Below, piece after piece: positions 1 through 31,493 of a stretch of DNA of 64,000 bases. A program made the translations under genes and the position numbers. Source of the stretch: Erpobdella octoculata. Taxonomy: Eukaryota > Annelida > Clitellata > Hirudinida > Erpobdellidae. Location: assembly GCA_963978895.1 (NCBI GenBank), contig OZ022244.1, forward strand, positions 5,990,766 to 6,054,765, read 5' to 3'. Within the stretch, counting starts at the first letter, position 1. Each line of letters begins with the position of its first letter. The notes beneath the pieces are model-generated. The model did no database searches, had not been told where the DNA came from, and saw only the letters and a program-made list of their open reading frames with translations.

Positions 1-2740
1 TCCCTCTCTCAAAAAATTAAATCCTCCTCCTAGGTTTCACCTCCATTGAGTTGGCTTTTCGGCAGGCCTTTTTTACAAATCCCAGCAGCTTTTGGAGAAC
101 AAGGTTGTGGCGCCACGTGTATCTACCATGAGAAAGGGAATAGGATTAGGAGGAAAGAATATGATTCAATGACTGCGACTGACCGCAGAGCTGACACTCA
201 TCGTTCTCAATTAATTTCCATTTCTTTAAATTGCTGGCTGTTGGCAGCTGATCATACATCGATCTAATGAGAAACGATAGCCGCACTGGAGCATAGCGCC
301 ATGTATCTTCCCATGACAGAGACCGCTGAACTGTCTCCTCCCATCTGGTCCAGTCGCCTTGCTGTGACAATTGTGCGCTCTTCACAACTCTCTCGCTTTC
401 TATCGCTTGCTTTCTGTCCTGAAAAATCAAGTCTGATCTTTCCTGAGCGTTTGCCTTGGACCACCAGAGATGGTGGTTCCATCCAACACCATGCCGCCCC
501 AACTGAACTGCTCCGGTCCTTTCAGTCCACTGGAGAGAAACCGTGGCATTCTCTATTTCAACTCTAGCATTCCATTTGGTTCCTGAGATTAGAGTTGGTT
601 TTACCTCAGCGACTCTCTGATCCGTTGAATTATCGAGCATCATCTGAGTTCTCTGTTTGCTGATCTTGAAATCTTCAACAAAAGACCGCAATGGAAGTCT
701 CAGCTTGGCTGTTTTGCCGTAGAGAGCCACAGACGTCAATCCCAGAGGCAGACCCAACCATTGACGTGTAAAACGAGCTATCTTTCTTTCTAGTTTCTCC
801 ACAACTTGCAGACCAATTTCATAGACTGTCAGAGACCAAAGCAGTCTTGGCACTAAAACAGATTGCAAAATCCACACTTTGAACCTGCTCTGAAGCGGAG
901 CAGAATTAATGCTTTCCATGGAGACAGTTGCCATACGGAGAATAGAAGCACCCTGATCAACATCATTCAGGGATTTACAATACCATCTTCCGAGACTTTT
1001 CACTGGTTCGTCGCTCACTGTTGGAATCTTGTTACCATCAACAGAGAAAACGGTGTATTCGTCAACTTTACCGCGACGCAGGGAGAGACTTCTCGATTTA
1101 GATGCTTTAAAACTCATTCCGCACCATTTGAGTAGATCGCTGAAGACATCGAGTGTCCGTCTCATTGAAATACACTTATTCAAAATAATTGTCGTGTCGT
1201 CCATGAAAGCTCTCAGAGGTGGCATAAAATTACCTCGGCCGACATAAACATCTTCTACCCTTGCACCAACTGAATTCAGAAGTAGTTGCATTGCTAGCAC
1301 GAATAATATGGGAGAAATAGAGCACCCCATGGCGATACCGACCTGAAGACGAAACCAATCGGTTGAACACGTCTTTGTCGATAATCTCAGGTGAAAATCT
1401 TGAAAATACTGTCGTAGAATATCCATAACGAACTTTGGAACATGGTGCATCGTCAAAGCTCTCCAAATCAGCTGGTGACGAACCGCTCCATAAGCATTTG
1501 CAAGATCAAGCCAGATGACGTGCAAACTGAGTCGATTCTGTTTTGCTCTTTTTATAGACTCCCAGATCATGGTAGAATGTTCGATGCAGCCAGGAACACC
1601 AGGGATTCCTCCTTTCTGAATTGACTTGTCTATGTAGTCGTTTTGTGTTAGATAGCTCGTCAACCTCTTGGCAAGCACAGCAAAAAATATTTGTCCTTAA
1701 ACATTAAGAAGAGAAATTGGTCTGAACTGATTGATGTCGACTGAAACTTTCTCCTTTGGTATAAAAATGCCTTCAGCTTTTTGCCACTCTTTATCAACAG
1801 ACCCGGACGTCCAAGCAGACTTGAGCAATGAGTGTAAAACTTTCAACACACCCGGACATTTTTTATACACCAGGTATGGTACACCATTTGGACTTGGAGC
1901 AGATCTATTTCTTGTTTTTCGGAGGAATTGGGATATGTCAAAAATTGAAATTACTCCCTCGTTGAAAGCAACCTTTGGAAGAGGAATCTCGGGAAGATCT
2001 GATCTTTCAGCTAGTTCTTTGTCGCCCAAAGGGTCAATGAAAGCAGCTCGGAAGTGATGATCAAGCTGCTCTTTACTGACTTGCAGAGTACCTGACTTTG
2101 GTGGATCGAGCAAGCTTTTACCATAACGGAATGGATCTCTGACAAACTGGAATCTTGCCTTCCTTTGTTCTTTTTTCTTTACCCGCAAACGTTCTGCTCG
2201 CAAGAGTGCACTCAATCGTTGCCTCAAGTCATGTCGTAATGCTGAGAGCCCTGGTTTCTCGTTGTCTGGAGCTCTCCTCCATTGTTGACGAAGTCGTTTT
2301 TTTTCCTTTTTGAGTCTAGCAATCTCTCGTTGTCGCCTTGAAATATGAGTTTTTTCGCCTCTGTTCATGAGAATTTTTTCCTTGGAACCGAACATCTCTA
2401 AACACTTGTTGTAAATGGTGTCAGTTAGATTGTTCACTTGAAACATTGGAAGTTCTTTCATCTGCACTTTGAGAAGCTTGGAAAGTATCTCGTCGAGCTT
2501 CGACCAATCCGCTTTGCTAGCAGCAGCGGGGAAGTTAATTCTAGCCCGAGGTTGCCTATTCTCGTCACTATCAGGATCGTGGAACCTGTCTGGGCTGTGG
2601 TTGGCATCCGGCCCGACTTGGCCCGGCGTCTTACCTGAAGCAATGCTTGCTACAGTACGATGATCCTTTACAGTTTTAAGCAGGCAACCCATTTTCGTAG
2701 GGTGAACTTTCATACCGCGGCTTGTTGCGAAACCTCTACC
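1..2740 (-). mobile_element. Non-LTR retrotransposon (LINE) of the restriction-like-endonuclease type, decayed
   Basis: The window opens inside a LINE read right to left. Its N-terminal side meets a (TATG)n array at 2741, and its C-terminal side runs off position 1. The zinc-finger-like motif before the RT, the RT block order, and the C-terminal CxxC...H knuckle followed by a GRYTWRH motif match LINEs that carry a C-terminal restriction-like endonuclease (R2/NeSL-like clades). That endonuclease would lie beyond the left edge, so the clade assignment is an inference. Confidence 0.85.
22..2731 (-). pseudogene. Broken LINE reverse transcriptase ORF
   Basis: Reverse transcriptase for target-primed retrotransposition, no longer intact. 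Reading down the minus strand: a Cys/His motif (GRGFATSRGMKVH, from about 2728), a Lys/Arg-rich stretch near 2300, the RT entry motif RSAPSPNGVPY near 1900, and FRPISLLNV. A TAA stop at 1697-1699 then breaks the frame. The same frame resumes at 1678 with RT motif A (WLDLANAYG), motif B (MGCSISPILF), the catalytic FMDD near 1200 and a terminal CQLCG...H knuckle. At about 146 the reading frame shifts; GRYTWRH is readable in another frame around 127-104, and one more break lies near position 20. FMDD instead of the common YADD keeps both catalytic aspartates. The upstream 250 bases with MPGVFRG and HTYI repeats are Helitron and microsatellite read-through, not protein. Confidence 0.85.
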
Positions 2741-3379
<639 letters not shown>

Positions 3380-3405
3380 TTGGTGATCAGAAATGGGATA
3401 CAAGA

Positions 3406-4167
3406 ATGGTTTTGAAAGCATTGGATGAGCTCTTGATACTCGAGTTGAGGCGGGAACTTAGGAAACGAGAGCTCAGTGATAAAGAAAAAAAGTCTGAGCT
3501 CGTGGACCGCCTCCGGACGTCATTGGAGAACAATGGGTTTGATTCAGAAGAGTATGAGTTTGAAGTAGAAAATGAATTGTTGAAGGCGCTGAATAAAATG
3601 GCGGAGGAAAACAGAGCAGCACTGCAAGAAAGGAAGAAATTTCTTGAACTCCTCAATGGTGAGACAAACAATTGCGGAAACAAAAAAGACGGTCAAGATG
3701 AACCATGCAAGAATGTACAAGATGAACCATGCAAGGATGGTCATGGTGGTGAGCCTGGCAAAGATGTGCAAGATGAACCATGCAAAGATGTTCAAGATGA
3801 ACCATGCAAAGATGTTCAAGATGAACCATGCAAGGATGGTCATGATGATGAGCCTGTCAGAGACGGTCAAGATGATGTGCCTGTCAAAGAAGGTCATGAT
3901 AATGAACCTTGCAAAGATGCTCAAGATGAACCATGCACAGATGGTGACAGTGATACAGTCGGTTTGGACGTCGAAAACAAAACTAAAGAAGATGAGAGGA
4001 GTGTTGAAAACGAAATGCAAAATGATGAGGATGAAAGTGACGATGATGATTATAATAATGGCAGTAACAACTATGGCTTTTACCCATACAGCGACGGTTC
4101 TGAAACGGAAGCCTCCATAACAGGCGACGGCGCCGAATATTCAGGGTCGGATTTTAGTGACGAATGA
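3406..4167 (+). CDS. SAP-motif, acidic Cys-repeat protein of the LTR element (gag-like)
   Basis: 253 residues, starting 27 bases after the left LTR. Residues about 5-45 form a SAP-like helix-turn-helix (LRRELRKRELSDKEKKSELV), a fold known for DNA or RNA binding. Residues about 60-85 look like a coiled coil. Residues about 98-180 hold around ten copies of a hexapeptide-like repeat, DEPCKD with spacers such as VQ or GH. The tail is very acidic (EDESDDDD). No CCHC knuckle is seen. Position and the lack of any other ORF suggest a gag-like role. More of the same protein type follows downstream in other frames, so this stop may be a late break. The function is an inference; a captured host SAP protein is an alternative. 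Confidence 0.7.
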   Translation: MVLKALDELLILELRRELRKRELSDKEKKSELVDRLRTSLENNGFDSEEYEFEVENELLKALNKMAEENRAALQERKKFLELLNGETNNCGNKKDGQDEPCKNVQDEPCKDGHGGEPGKDVQDEPCKDVQDEPCKDVQDEPCKDGHDDEPVRDGQDDVPVKEGHDNEPCKDAQDEPCTDGDSDTVGLDVENKTKEDERSVENEMQNDEDESDDDDYNNGSNNYGFYPYSDGSETEASITGDGAEYSGSDFSDE

Positions 4168-4915
4168 AGCAACCGAAGATTTAGAAACGGACGAAACTCC
4201 AATGGAAAAATACATCAGAGTTTACTTGACAAAAAAAAGACACTGATTTTAGAGACGATGGCGATAATTTGAAGAAAGATCCGCTGGACGATACAAAAGT
4301 TGACACCGACGAAAGAGCCGAGTTGGAATGTGAAAAGAAAACGTTCGATTGTAGCTTGGAAGAAAACAAACATGACTTCTCCAAAACAACAATAGCAATG
4401 CAGCAAGCAAAGACTCTGTAAAAGATGAGCCAAGAACAGAGAACGGTACCGAGAGTACCGAGAGTTCTATATCGAATGAATCTACAGAGGATTCTAGATC
4501 AGATAGACTAAGAGTCATTGTAAAATCAAATAACAGTTTGATGAAGGGATTTATTAGATTTATGAAACGTGTTTTCGAAAAACCTTTTAAAGAGTTTCTT
4601 GAAAAAGATCTAAAAGGTGTGAATGAAGAAGAAAAAGCAGACAGTTCCGATAAACCGTGCAAAGATGTTCAGGACGAGGCATGCAAAAAAGGCTGTGATG
4701 AACCGTGCAGATATGGCGACGATGAGCCAAAAAAAGAATCTGTCGATGAGCCAAAGAAAGACTGGAATAAACTGCATCAAACAGTCAAGGGACTTGACCA
4801 TGTTGTTTGCGAATTGCGGTCAAATCCACGAGTAAACATCAAGGTATTTTGGTGTTCGTGGCCGAGTCACATTTCGCAAAAGCGACTATGCTGTTCGGGA
4901 TGAACAGAATTAAGA
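4168..4915 (+). pseudogene. Frameshifted continuation of the SAP/DEPCKD protein
   Basis: Three reading frames in turn continue the same composition: an acidic stretch after 4168, a Lys/Asp-rich stretch from about 4230, and a basic-helical segment plus DKPCKDVQDE-type repeats from 4538 to about 4800. Likely frameshift points are an A8 run near 4229 and a site near 4390. A short basic segment close to the polypurine tract could be the end of an older polyprotein. It shows that the original product was about 490 residues long. Confidence 0.55.
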
Positions 4916-4927
4916 AGGGGATAATAA

Positions 4928-5104
4928 TGTAAAATCACTGGTTTGATAACCAACTTCCTATTGATAAACCTTACATTTATTAGGAACATTTAATTATTAA
5001 GAGATTTGAAGGTATAAATAGCCTTAGCAAAGCCTTCATTTATTATTTTCCAATAAACTGCAAAACCATTCTATTGAGCTCAGTATACGATTTGGTGATA
5101 TCGT

Positions 5105-5108
<4 letters not shown>
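4928..5108 (+). repeat. Right LTR
   Basis: 181-bp partner of the left LTR. It starts after the polypurine run and ends TAACA directly against a (TA)n array (5109-5166). Confidence 0.9.

Positions 5109-5166
<58 letters not shown>
5109..5166. repeat. (TA)n microsatellite
   Basis: 58-bp TA array directly following the right LTR. Confidence 0.98.
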
Positions 5167-5168
<2 letters not shown>

Positions 5169-5987
5169 CAGTAAAAGATGCGAAAAACTAAGCGTGCAGC
5201 AGAATTGAAGGTTTCAGAAAGAGGAATGAGGGTAGTGTTAGGGAGATCATAATACAAGAAATTGCAATATTCAATATTCGTAAAAAAAATTAGAGAAGAG
5301 ACTAGAAGTTGTAGAAAAAGATCATCCAGAAGTAGAAGAAATTGTTTGATGCGTCAAATATAGAAATAGCAAGATTTAGTAACAGATAATATTTGAGCAG
5401 TTAAAGACAAACAACGAATAAAGGAGAAGGAGAAAAAGAAAAAGAAAATAGAGGTGGCAGAACCAACAAAATAACAAAGTTAAACATTTTGAGGACTTAT
5501 TGAAGTAGATTAATTCAAATTTATCAGGATCAAGCTTAATACACATAGAAAAAATTCCAGGAGATAAAAGATTGACGGCAGGCAGTTATTTGATTAATAA
5601 CAGATTTAAGAGAAGAGTTAAAAAAAGTAGAATAGACATACATATATTTGACTATTAAGAGAATGAAAAGATATAATATAAGGAAATTCAGAAGTATATA
5701 GAATAAACAGAAAATTACCAAGAATTAAAGCGTTGATGAATAATAATATTTTAAAAATACAGCAGTAGATTTAAAAGATTCAATAGATACATAAATCTAC
5801 CAGATAAATATGATTTAGTCCAAAAAAGTGATTTACCAGTTATATTAAATCAAGACAAAGAAGGAGAGTAGAGAGGAAATGGATTTTCAGTTTCTGATTT
5901 TGTAGATATTCAAGGTACTTCAACAATTTAACAATTTTCTTTTCCTGCTACTCGTTATGGCTTTCAAGTATCTCTATTTTAGATTCT
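5167..5987. other. Purine-rich, C-poor decayed sequence, no gene seen
   Basis: The plus strand is strongly A/G-biased and stop-rich in all frames. No domain is recognisable; it resembles the interval 7850-8800 in style. It may be an old, heavily mutated transposon interior. Confidence 0.5.
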
Positions 5988-6157
5988 AGGACTGTTCATC
6001 AAAGAACGATTCATCAAAGGACTGTTCATCCAGGACTATTCATCAAGGGACTATTCATCAAAGGACTATTCATCAATGGACTATTCATCAAGAAGACGGT
6101 TCATCATAAGGACTGTTCATCTAATGTCTATTCATCCAGCGGACTATTCATCAAAAA
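5988..6157 (-). repeat. Left inverted minisatellite arm
   Basis: About ten units of GGACTATTCATCAA and variants (GGACTGTTCATC, GACGGTTCATCA). Confidence 0.85.
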
Positions 6158-6281
6158 AGTTAATAAAATTGTTTAAGATGTTATTTTCAACCAAAATATG
6201 TTACCAAAATGTAGGGTAATCTAAATCAAGTTTACAGTGCTACTCTGCTTGCATCGAATTACTTTATTCTTTATAATAGAA

Positions 6282-6430
6282 CTAGCGAGGTACCTTGTGT
6301 TGCCCGGGGTTTTTAGAGGTTTTTCGGTCGTTTTTCTCTCTCGCTCCCGTTTCCTTCCCGGCTTGCTCTCACGCTCCCGGTCGCTCTCTCTTCCCGCTTG
6401 TCTCCCGCTTCCGCTCCCGGTCACAGCACC
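6282..6430 (-). mobile_element. Helitron family A, 3' fragment inside the foldback-like element
   Basis: Reverse-oriented CTAG end at 6282-6285, then the family's conserved AAAAACCTCTAAAAACCCCGG block and GCGA-rich minisatellite. The hairpin is partly eroded. Confidence 0.6.
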
Positions 6431-6459
6431 AGAAAAACTAAATTCGACTGTTTTCGTAA

Positions 6460-6900
6460 ACCATATATGTACACATTTACCAAAAGCCACAAACACGTCA
6501 AAGCATCACACATGCCCGCTATGTCAAATCTGGCATCGGTTGTTTAACACCAAGGGGCCACGCTTCAAAGACACTTTTGCCTCGAGCAATCAGCAACCTT
6601 GTAGAAGACATGGTTGTAATATACAACAATTTTATTCGTCACATACAGTAAATAAAACAACTAGACAAGAAATAACGTCAAGATCTTAAGATCAAACGAA
6701 CAAAAGACAATTGAATAATAAGTTTAAAAAAACTGCTTTTAACTGTTCGTACAAACTGTAAGTATATACACACTCAAACTACCAGATACCATACACCTCA
6801 AAACATCACTAACACCCGGTATACCACTTCTGCCACACTTCAAAGAGACGAACACGCTCGCTTTAGCGAGGTCAGGAAAGGTCATTTCAAAGAGACGCTT
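6460..6900. repeat. Two diverged copies of a roughly 240-bp unit
   Basis: Blocks near 6460-6610 and 6760-6880 share the order CATCAC...CCCG.TAT...CTG.CA...CTTCAAAGA. No coding potential is seen. Confidence 0.35.
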
Positions 6901-7268
6901 CCGCTCGTCCGGATCGTCGATAAATCAACCAGACTCAGATTTCATGCAAACTTCAAATAAAAACTAAATACATTGGAACTTATTTAATTGATATAAAAGA
7001 CCTATTTTGTTTTTTTAATAAAAGTTGCGGTAGCGAATAGCGCTGAGAACAGCTAAAAAATGTAGCGGCGCTGTCCAACGATTTTGTCAGCCAGTAGTAC
7101 CGCCCTTAACAACCCTGGTTGCCATCACTATTTTTTTAAATTACTGATATGTTTGAAATTTATTTTATCAAAGATGAAGAACTGTATTTCAAAAATACAT
7201 AAAATTACTTTACGCTGAAATTATCTTGGGTATATATTGATAAAGGTTGCTGAGTGGCTTCAAAATTT

Positions 7269-7434
7269 GATGAATAGTCCTCTTGATGAATAGTCTTTAG
7301 ATGAACAGTCCTTATGATGAACCGTCCTCTTGATGAACAGTCCTTTGATGAATAGTCTCTTGATGAATAGTCCCTTGATGAATAGTCCTTGATGAACAGT
7401 CCCTTGATGAATCGTCCTTTGATGAAAAGTCCGC
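7269..7434 (+). repeat. Right inverted minisatellite arm
   Basis: Units of CTTGATGAATAGTCC and variants, ending GATGAAAAGTCCGCATACC. The last seven or so units follow the same order as at 50100-50217. Confidence 0.85.
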
Positions 7435-9399
7435 ATACCCTATTTTAATTTTCAACAGTTCGGTAAACTTTGCATTCAAGGAGATCATGGATTGTTTAAG
7501 GGTTGCTTACCTACAGCAAGATATTCATTTGTATCTACAAAATTTTCTCGATTGTATGCATGTTCCATTCCATACACTTGCTTAATTCTTTTGTTGTTAT
7601 TCATTTAGTCGACTTTTCGGTATGTTTCTAGTGCGATAACAGGAATCCAAGTCAAAACGGTACATAGAAAAAAATTATTACAAACACGTGTTCTCTGACA
7701 AAAACGTACACACTATCAAAAAAACACTGTGATCAAGATAAAATTGATAGTAAAACAAAGAAAACAAAAAGCTCAAATTTTCAATTCAACGAAGTCCTTC
7801 TAAAATTGAAAATCTTTTAAAAAAAAATTTGTAAGTCAAATTTTCGAGCGATAATATGTGAGAGACCGCACGCCGCTTGCCAACAACAATCTTAGAGAGA
7901 TTAGAACGATAATCTCGCTCAGTTTTACGTGCTGATGGCTTAGAGAGAACACAATCACGAACAAATCAAGAAGCTTTTTTTAGAAAAGAGTCGAAACCCA
8001 GAGGTGAGAAATAGATTTAAAAACTGAATTTTATCAATTCTAGAACAACACCGTTTAGCAACAGAAAAAAATTGTTTAGTTCAGTTAAGCGAAGTTTATA
8101 AGTTAAAAGTAGACAAGATTTCAAGAAATTGAGAGAGAAAAGAACCCTTAGTTTTATAGGAATATTAAAATCCCCAATAATAAAAGAAGTATATAGAGAA
8201 AAAAAATTCAGAAAGGTTTTAGAAAACGTCCAAAAATTGTGATTTACAACGTTTTGGAAACCAATAAATACCTTTGAGGTTGAACTTAAAAAAGTTTATT
8301 TTAACAGAAGTAAAAAAGCATTCAAAAGATAAAAATTTAATAAAAGAGTTTAGAGAGACAAAGTAGAAAAACCTAAAGAGAAGGCAGATGCCACCTTAGG
8401 AGAATGTCGAGAAGACAAAGGATCAACAAGAGGCCTAGATTAAGACACATAAACAAAACGAACACAGAAATATAAAAGGATTTATTATTTAAAGAACGAT
8501 TATTAAGGGTAGCTATATTAAGCCTAAGGTTATTATAATTATATTAGATTTAAAATTATTTATTTTATAGAGAGGTTTTAATTTAGAATTATCGAAAAAA
8601 GTCAAATAACAATTAGCAGTTTGTTTAATTTTTTAAATATAATTTAAGTTAAAAATATTAAAACAATGAATCCTACGTCGAACAGTGCGGTAGGCAGAGT
8701 AGAAAATTTAAAAGAGAACCTAACAAGAAATCTTTAGAATACATTAAAAGAAAGGAAATTTTAAGAAAAGAGAATAGTAATAAAAAAACTCACAGTCTCC
8801 ACAAGAAACAAAAAACAAACCGAATTCGATTTTGTTCAGACCGAAACGCCATGACAGCGCTAAACCGGAAACCATGTCAAAAGAAAACATCGCAAGATAT
8901 GAATCTGTTTTTCAAAGGCATGGCATGAAATGTAGTATTTTAATTTGCTCGAACCATGTTCGATCCAGAGCATTGAACATTTTTTTATATTGCTGAACAG
9001 GTAGAGCAAACACGTTGTCTAATTAGCACCTTCAATTATTTATTAAAAAACCGTCGTTTTTGACGGGGTATTTCTAGTGACACAATAAAACAGTATTCTA
9101 GCAAAGCTGTCTACCAGGTTGGTGTTCAGAATAAATAAAACATAGTATAAACACGAAGGGCTCTTAGTGTCTATTGTGTCTTTAAAACACAAGCGTGGTA
9201 TACCTCCCTCCTAAGGACGGTTACGAATTGTTCGTTATTAGCTCAGTCCTGATTTTCCTTTTTGTCCATTAATGGACGCTTTTTGATGATTGGTACCATT
9301 GCATGTAGATGGATTGTAGATGCTCCCTTCTTGCGATGATTCCAGCATTCTTCTTGCAATCGTTTTTTTTCACTTTGTGGACCTAAAATAATTTTTTTA
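7435..9399. other. AT-rich intergenic sequence, no gene supported
   Basis: About 2 kb with stops in all frames. 7850-8800 is purine-biased like 5167-5987. No splice-bounded exon, RNA gene or element end could be supported. Confidence 0.5.
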
Positions 9400-10290
9400 G
9401 GTTAGTGAAAAGAGTTACCTTACCAAACCTAAACATTGCTAGTGAACTTGTTTAAAGGAGCTATGCTGGTGAGTTTCGAACCGCCGACCAACACTTCGAC
9501 AGACGAACTTTTACCGCAATACCATGTTAATGTCCATGGGTCGAATTTTCACGACCCGACCTGACCCATGACCTCTCTTTAATTAGCGACCCGATCCACT
9601 TTAGCCTGACCTGACCCGACCTTACCCATACCTATTAAAGTTATTTAACTTTGTTCCAAATTGTTTATTTAAAATGAAGTTTCAATTTTGCAATGGTCCA
9701 GCTCGCAGTCCCAATCTCACAATCTTCATAGATTTCACTTTTGCAGCTGATAGTCAGAAACGGGGATCAGTTATTCGGTTTCCTACAGACGAGAAGTCCC
9801 ACTCCGGACGTGCTGAACTTGCAAAAATGCTGTACAAGCGCCGAGCTACTTGAGCAAGTAATTGTTTTTTGTCTCTTTTTTTCTTCAATATTCAAATGGG
9901 TTTATACTACTGATTGAAACCCGAAAAATTTTATATGCTACTAGTTCTTTCTCACAGGAATGTTCACTGTCATCTTTTCTGGCTTTTTCGGTCGTGGATT
10001 GTATCATGCTAACTGGCATATGGATCCAGTCGTGTTCTTTTAGTCAACTCTAATGCCAGATTTTAAAACAGATAAAACTTATGACTAGAACTTGCTCGAC
10101 CCCACCCGACCCGACCCAACTAACTTACGTCAAAATTCAACAACCCGACTCAACCCAACCCGCGGATCGACCCGACCCATGGACAACTCTGATGTGCAAT
10201 ACTCTAATTGGTGAACTCTGTTATGAGTGGGCAATTTGTATGAAATTGGGTATATAAAATGACCTGCCCAAGACCGTGTCTAAGGCTTTC
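9400..10290 (-). mobile_element. tRNA-derived SINE, split by a MITE
   Basis: On the minus strand, GGCGGTTCGAAACTCACC (near 9490-9470) is a B-box-like segment. The sequence after it (AGCATAGCTCCTTTAAACAA) matches the body of the SINE at 25340-25572. The copy is interrupted at 9523-10194 by a TIR element flanked by a target duplication. Confidence 0.55.
9523..10194. mobile_element. hAT-type MITE, 672 bp
   Basis: Terminal inverted repeats share GTCCATGGGTCG near both ends, with CAT at the extreme termini and GACCCGACC subrepeats inside. It is flanked by 8-bp duplications CGCAATAC (9515-9522) and TGCAATAC (10195-10202), which differ at one base. There is no transposase. Confidence 0.7.
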
Positions 10291-11133
10291 CAAACTCCCC
10301 AATTGGGGGGCACAAAACCCGAAAAAGCTCATGAGCTAAGTCATCTATATGAAAGAGAAAATTTGCTTACTGTTTAAAACATCAGGAAAATATGACACTA
10401 CCGTTTGTTTAAATATATTAAATTTAAATAAACACGTGTTTTTATTTGTATTTTATAAAAACATACCAGCTTGTTCTCTAGTAAATCTTAATCGGTTGCT
10501 AGATTGAAAAATCGAATCAACTGCAAAGACCTCTGCAGTAACACCAAATAACAGGCCGATATAGATTATGAAAAAACTGTCATTACAGCAACTAAGGCAA
10601 GTTCTCCATTTTATCCATCGTGATACAGCCTGATATCTCGTTCTAAATCAATACATTTTGCAGAAGCTTGAAATCTTTGACAGCAACCATACACACGTTA
10701 AATGGTAAAATAATGGCTACTTAATAAACATCTCTGCATTGTTATTGGTAAATAAAACGTTTGACAACATTGTCATCGCAGCAGAAATGTCTGAAAAAGC
10801 AGATCTAGAAGATGTGCTTGTCAGTTCGTTCCCTGAGATTTTTTTATGAAAACAAAAAAAACTGCCAGAGAATAGGCTCAAAGTTGACAAATTTTTTAGA
10901 CATCAGTATAAAAAGGCAACCATAGAAGTAAAGATATCTCAAATTTAGTTATTTTATTTTTTATGTAATGAAAATTTCAGAAAATTTGGCGAAAATATGG
11001 ACTTCTCATTGTGCAGCTGTACAATAATTGCTGAATTTCATTCAATGACAATAATATAAAACTGAAACGTTTTGTTATTGTTTTGCACATGATTTAAAAA
11101 CTAATTAGATTTCGATTTTTTACATGGTTGTGA
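10291..11133. other. No gene or element seen
   Basis: AT-rich sequence without recognisable exons, repeats or element ends. Confidence 0.4.
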
Positions 11134-11742
11134 TTAGAGAGTGACACGGGTACAAAATTCTCCTCCAACCCTACTCATCGGCATAAACATTTCCCAATCT
11201 CCATCAAGTTTGCTCCATCCCCACTCCACCCCCTCAAGTTTGTCCCCATCCCCACCGCGTCCCCATCATTACTACTTCTCTCCCCATCCATTCCACGTAT
11301 CTAAAACAATATTTCTCATAAAAAAATCGTTTAAACATTTTTGTTTTTAAAGACATTAAAACTGTTCATACGATTCAAATGTATTAACACACACTTATTC
11401 ACTTATATTCTGTTATATAATAATTGTCGCTTCGCCATGCTCCAATTTCTTCAAGAATTTCTTTGGTTGCATGTTTAATATTCTCAGCTAAAATGTATCA
11501 ATGAAATATTTGGCAGTTGTATTCAGTTTAAACAGTTTAATTAAAAAGCCTGTGAAACTTAATTTGCGAAAAATTGGTAACTGTTAACGCGGAAATGACT
11601 AAACATCTGGTACCGCTACAACGGTATTACCGTGCCCGTTATTACTATTACCATAGTATTATCGTAACTTTTGTCCAACCCCGCTGTTATTACCGCGGTT
11701 ACCACGGTATTACCGTAATTTCCCGTTACCGTCATTCTCTAA
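11134..11742. mobile_element. hAT-like TIR remnant
   Basis: The left end reads TTAGAGAGTGACACGGG; the right end, inverted, reads TTAGAGAATGACGGTAACGG. The interior holds CCCCATCC-rich and TACCGTAAT-rich low-complexity tracts, as in other hAT ends of this window. No clear target duplication was found. Confidence 0.5.
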
Positions 11743-12018
11743 CTGGGAACCAATCTCAAGTTTAGCGCTTAGCATCACATTTAGAGATTTATTTTTATTT
11801 ATATAGATAGATAAACAGTACTCAATGGTCCTGATGGTTACACAGTAAAAGTCCGAAAAATGTTTAGCTTATAAAAAGTGAAATAATGAGCTGATGTTTT
11901 AAATTAAAAAAAACCTTGGACTATGTTGTGTCAAAATTTCGTAGCAATTGATGCAGCCGTTCTTGAGTTTAGCGCTTAGCAACACATCTAGCGATTTATT
12001 TTTATTTATATGGATAAA
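11743..12018 (+). repeat. Two copies of a retroelement or Helitron-like tail
   Basis: The string AGTTTAGCGCTTAGCA...GATTTATTTTTATTTATAT occurs at 11758-11815 and again at 11965-12015. The second is preceded by GATGCAGCCGTTCTTGAG, typical of dispersed-repeat termini in animals. Confidence 0.5.
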
Positions 12019-12530
12019 GATAGGGCTTTGTGAACGTTGACTTTGTAAATCTACGTGATCAGTGTTCCAGACTGAGTTAGTGAGGTTGGGAGGTTAGATA
12101 AAAAGATGAAATTTGTTTTAAATAATAGAATTAAAAAATGTCACGTAAAAATATTTTAAAAAGAGAATAATATAAGAATAAGTTTCATTCTTCTATTAAA
12201 AAGATTGCTATTAGAGTAAAAAAAGTGTTTGTGTTAAACGTGACTTGATTGCTGTAAAATCAAACAGTGTTTTCAAAATTGATAAAGCAGATTATGAACA
12301 ATGTATTCATTATTGAAATAATTAGTTTCTGAAGGCATATTACTTAAAAAAATTTATGAAATTTTTATAAGTCAGTTTTTTATGTCAGGTTTCTTAAAAA
12401 TATAATATGATATGAATTATATTTTAGTTTGAAAATTTTGTAGTTACAGATCTAAAGTTTTAAAGTTTCTTTCACAAACAATACTACAACAATATGAAAT
12501 TTGTATAATAAATCAATTAGCAATTTTTAG

Positions 12531-31270
<18,740 letters not shown>

Positions 31271-31487
31271 GTCAAAGTCACATTGATAAACTATAATAGC
31301 AATATTTTTTTTACATTTTATGAGATAATAGTTACAGCTCTAACATCTTACTCTTAGTAATTTTACACATGAAGTTGTTATAATTTCAATGTTAGATCTA
31401 TAAAACCTTTATTGGACTTTGTTTAATTTATGCATGTTATTAATATTATTAAACGGAAAATTAGCTTCAATTTGTTTTTTTTATCGA

Positions 31488-31493
31488 AATAAA
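31488..31493 (+). promoter_or_regulatory. Polyadenylation signal of the EGF gene
   Basis: AATAAA 218 bases after the stop codon, before GT/T-rich sequence. Confidence 0.5.

Larger units (their letters stand above)
5988..7434. mobile_element. Foldback-like element with terminal inverted minisatellites
   Basis: An array of 14-19 bp units around GGACTATTCATCAA (5988-6157) faces an inverted array of the same unit (7269-7434, CTTGATGAATAGTCC). The right array ends in GATGAAAAGTCCGCATACC; the identical terminal block recurs at 50100-50217. Inverted satellite-like termini around a unique core are the layout of Foldback-type DNA elements. No transposase is seen inside. Confidence 0.6.

Noticed and set aside
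3544..4020. Minus-strand hydrophobic ORF antisense to the SAP protein
   Set aside because: A shadow of the DEPCKD repeat read backwards (repeated AWFILNIF); no start context or independent support.
5988..7434. CRISPR array
   Set aside because: Units of 14-19 bp without spacers, inverted at the two ends, in a eukaryotic genome.
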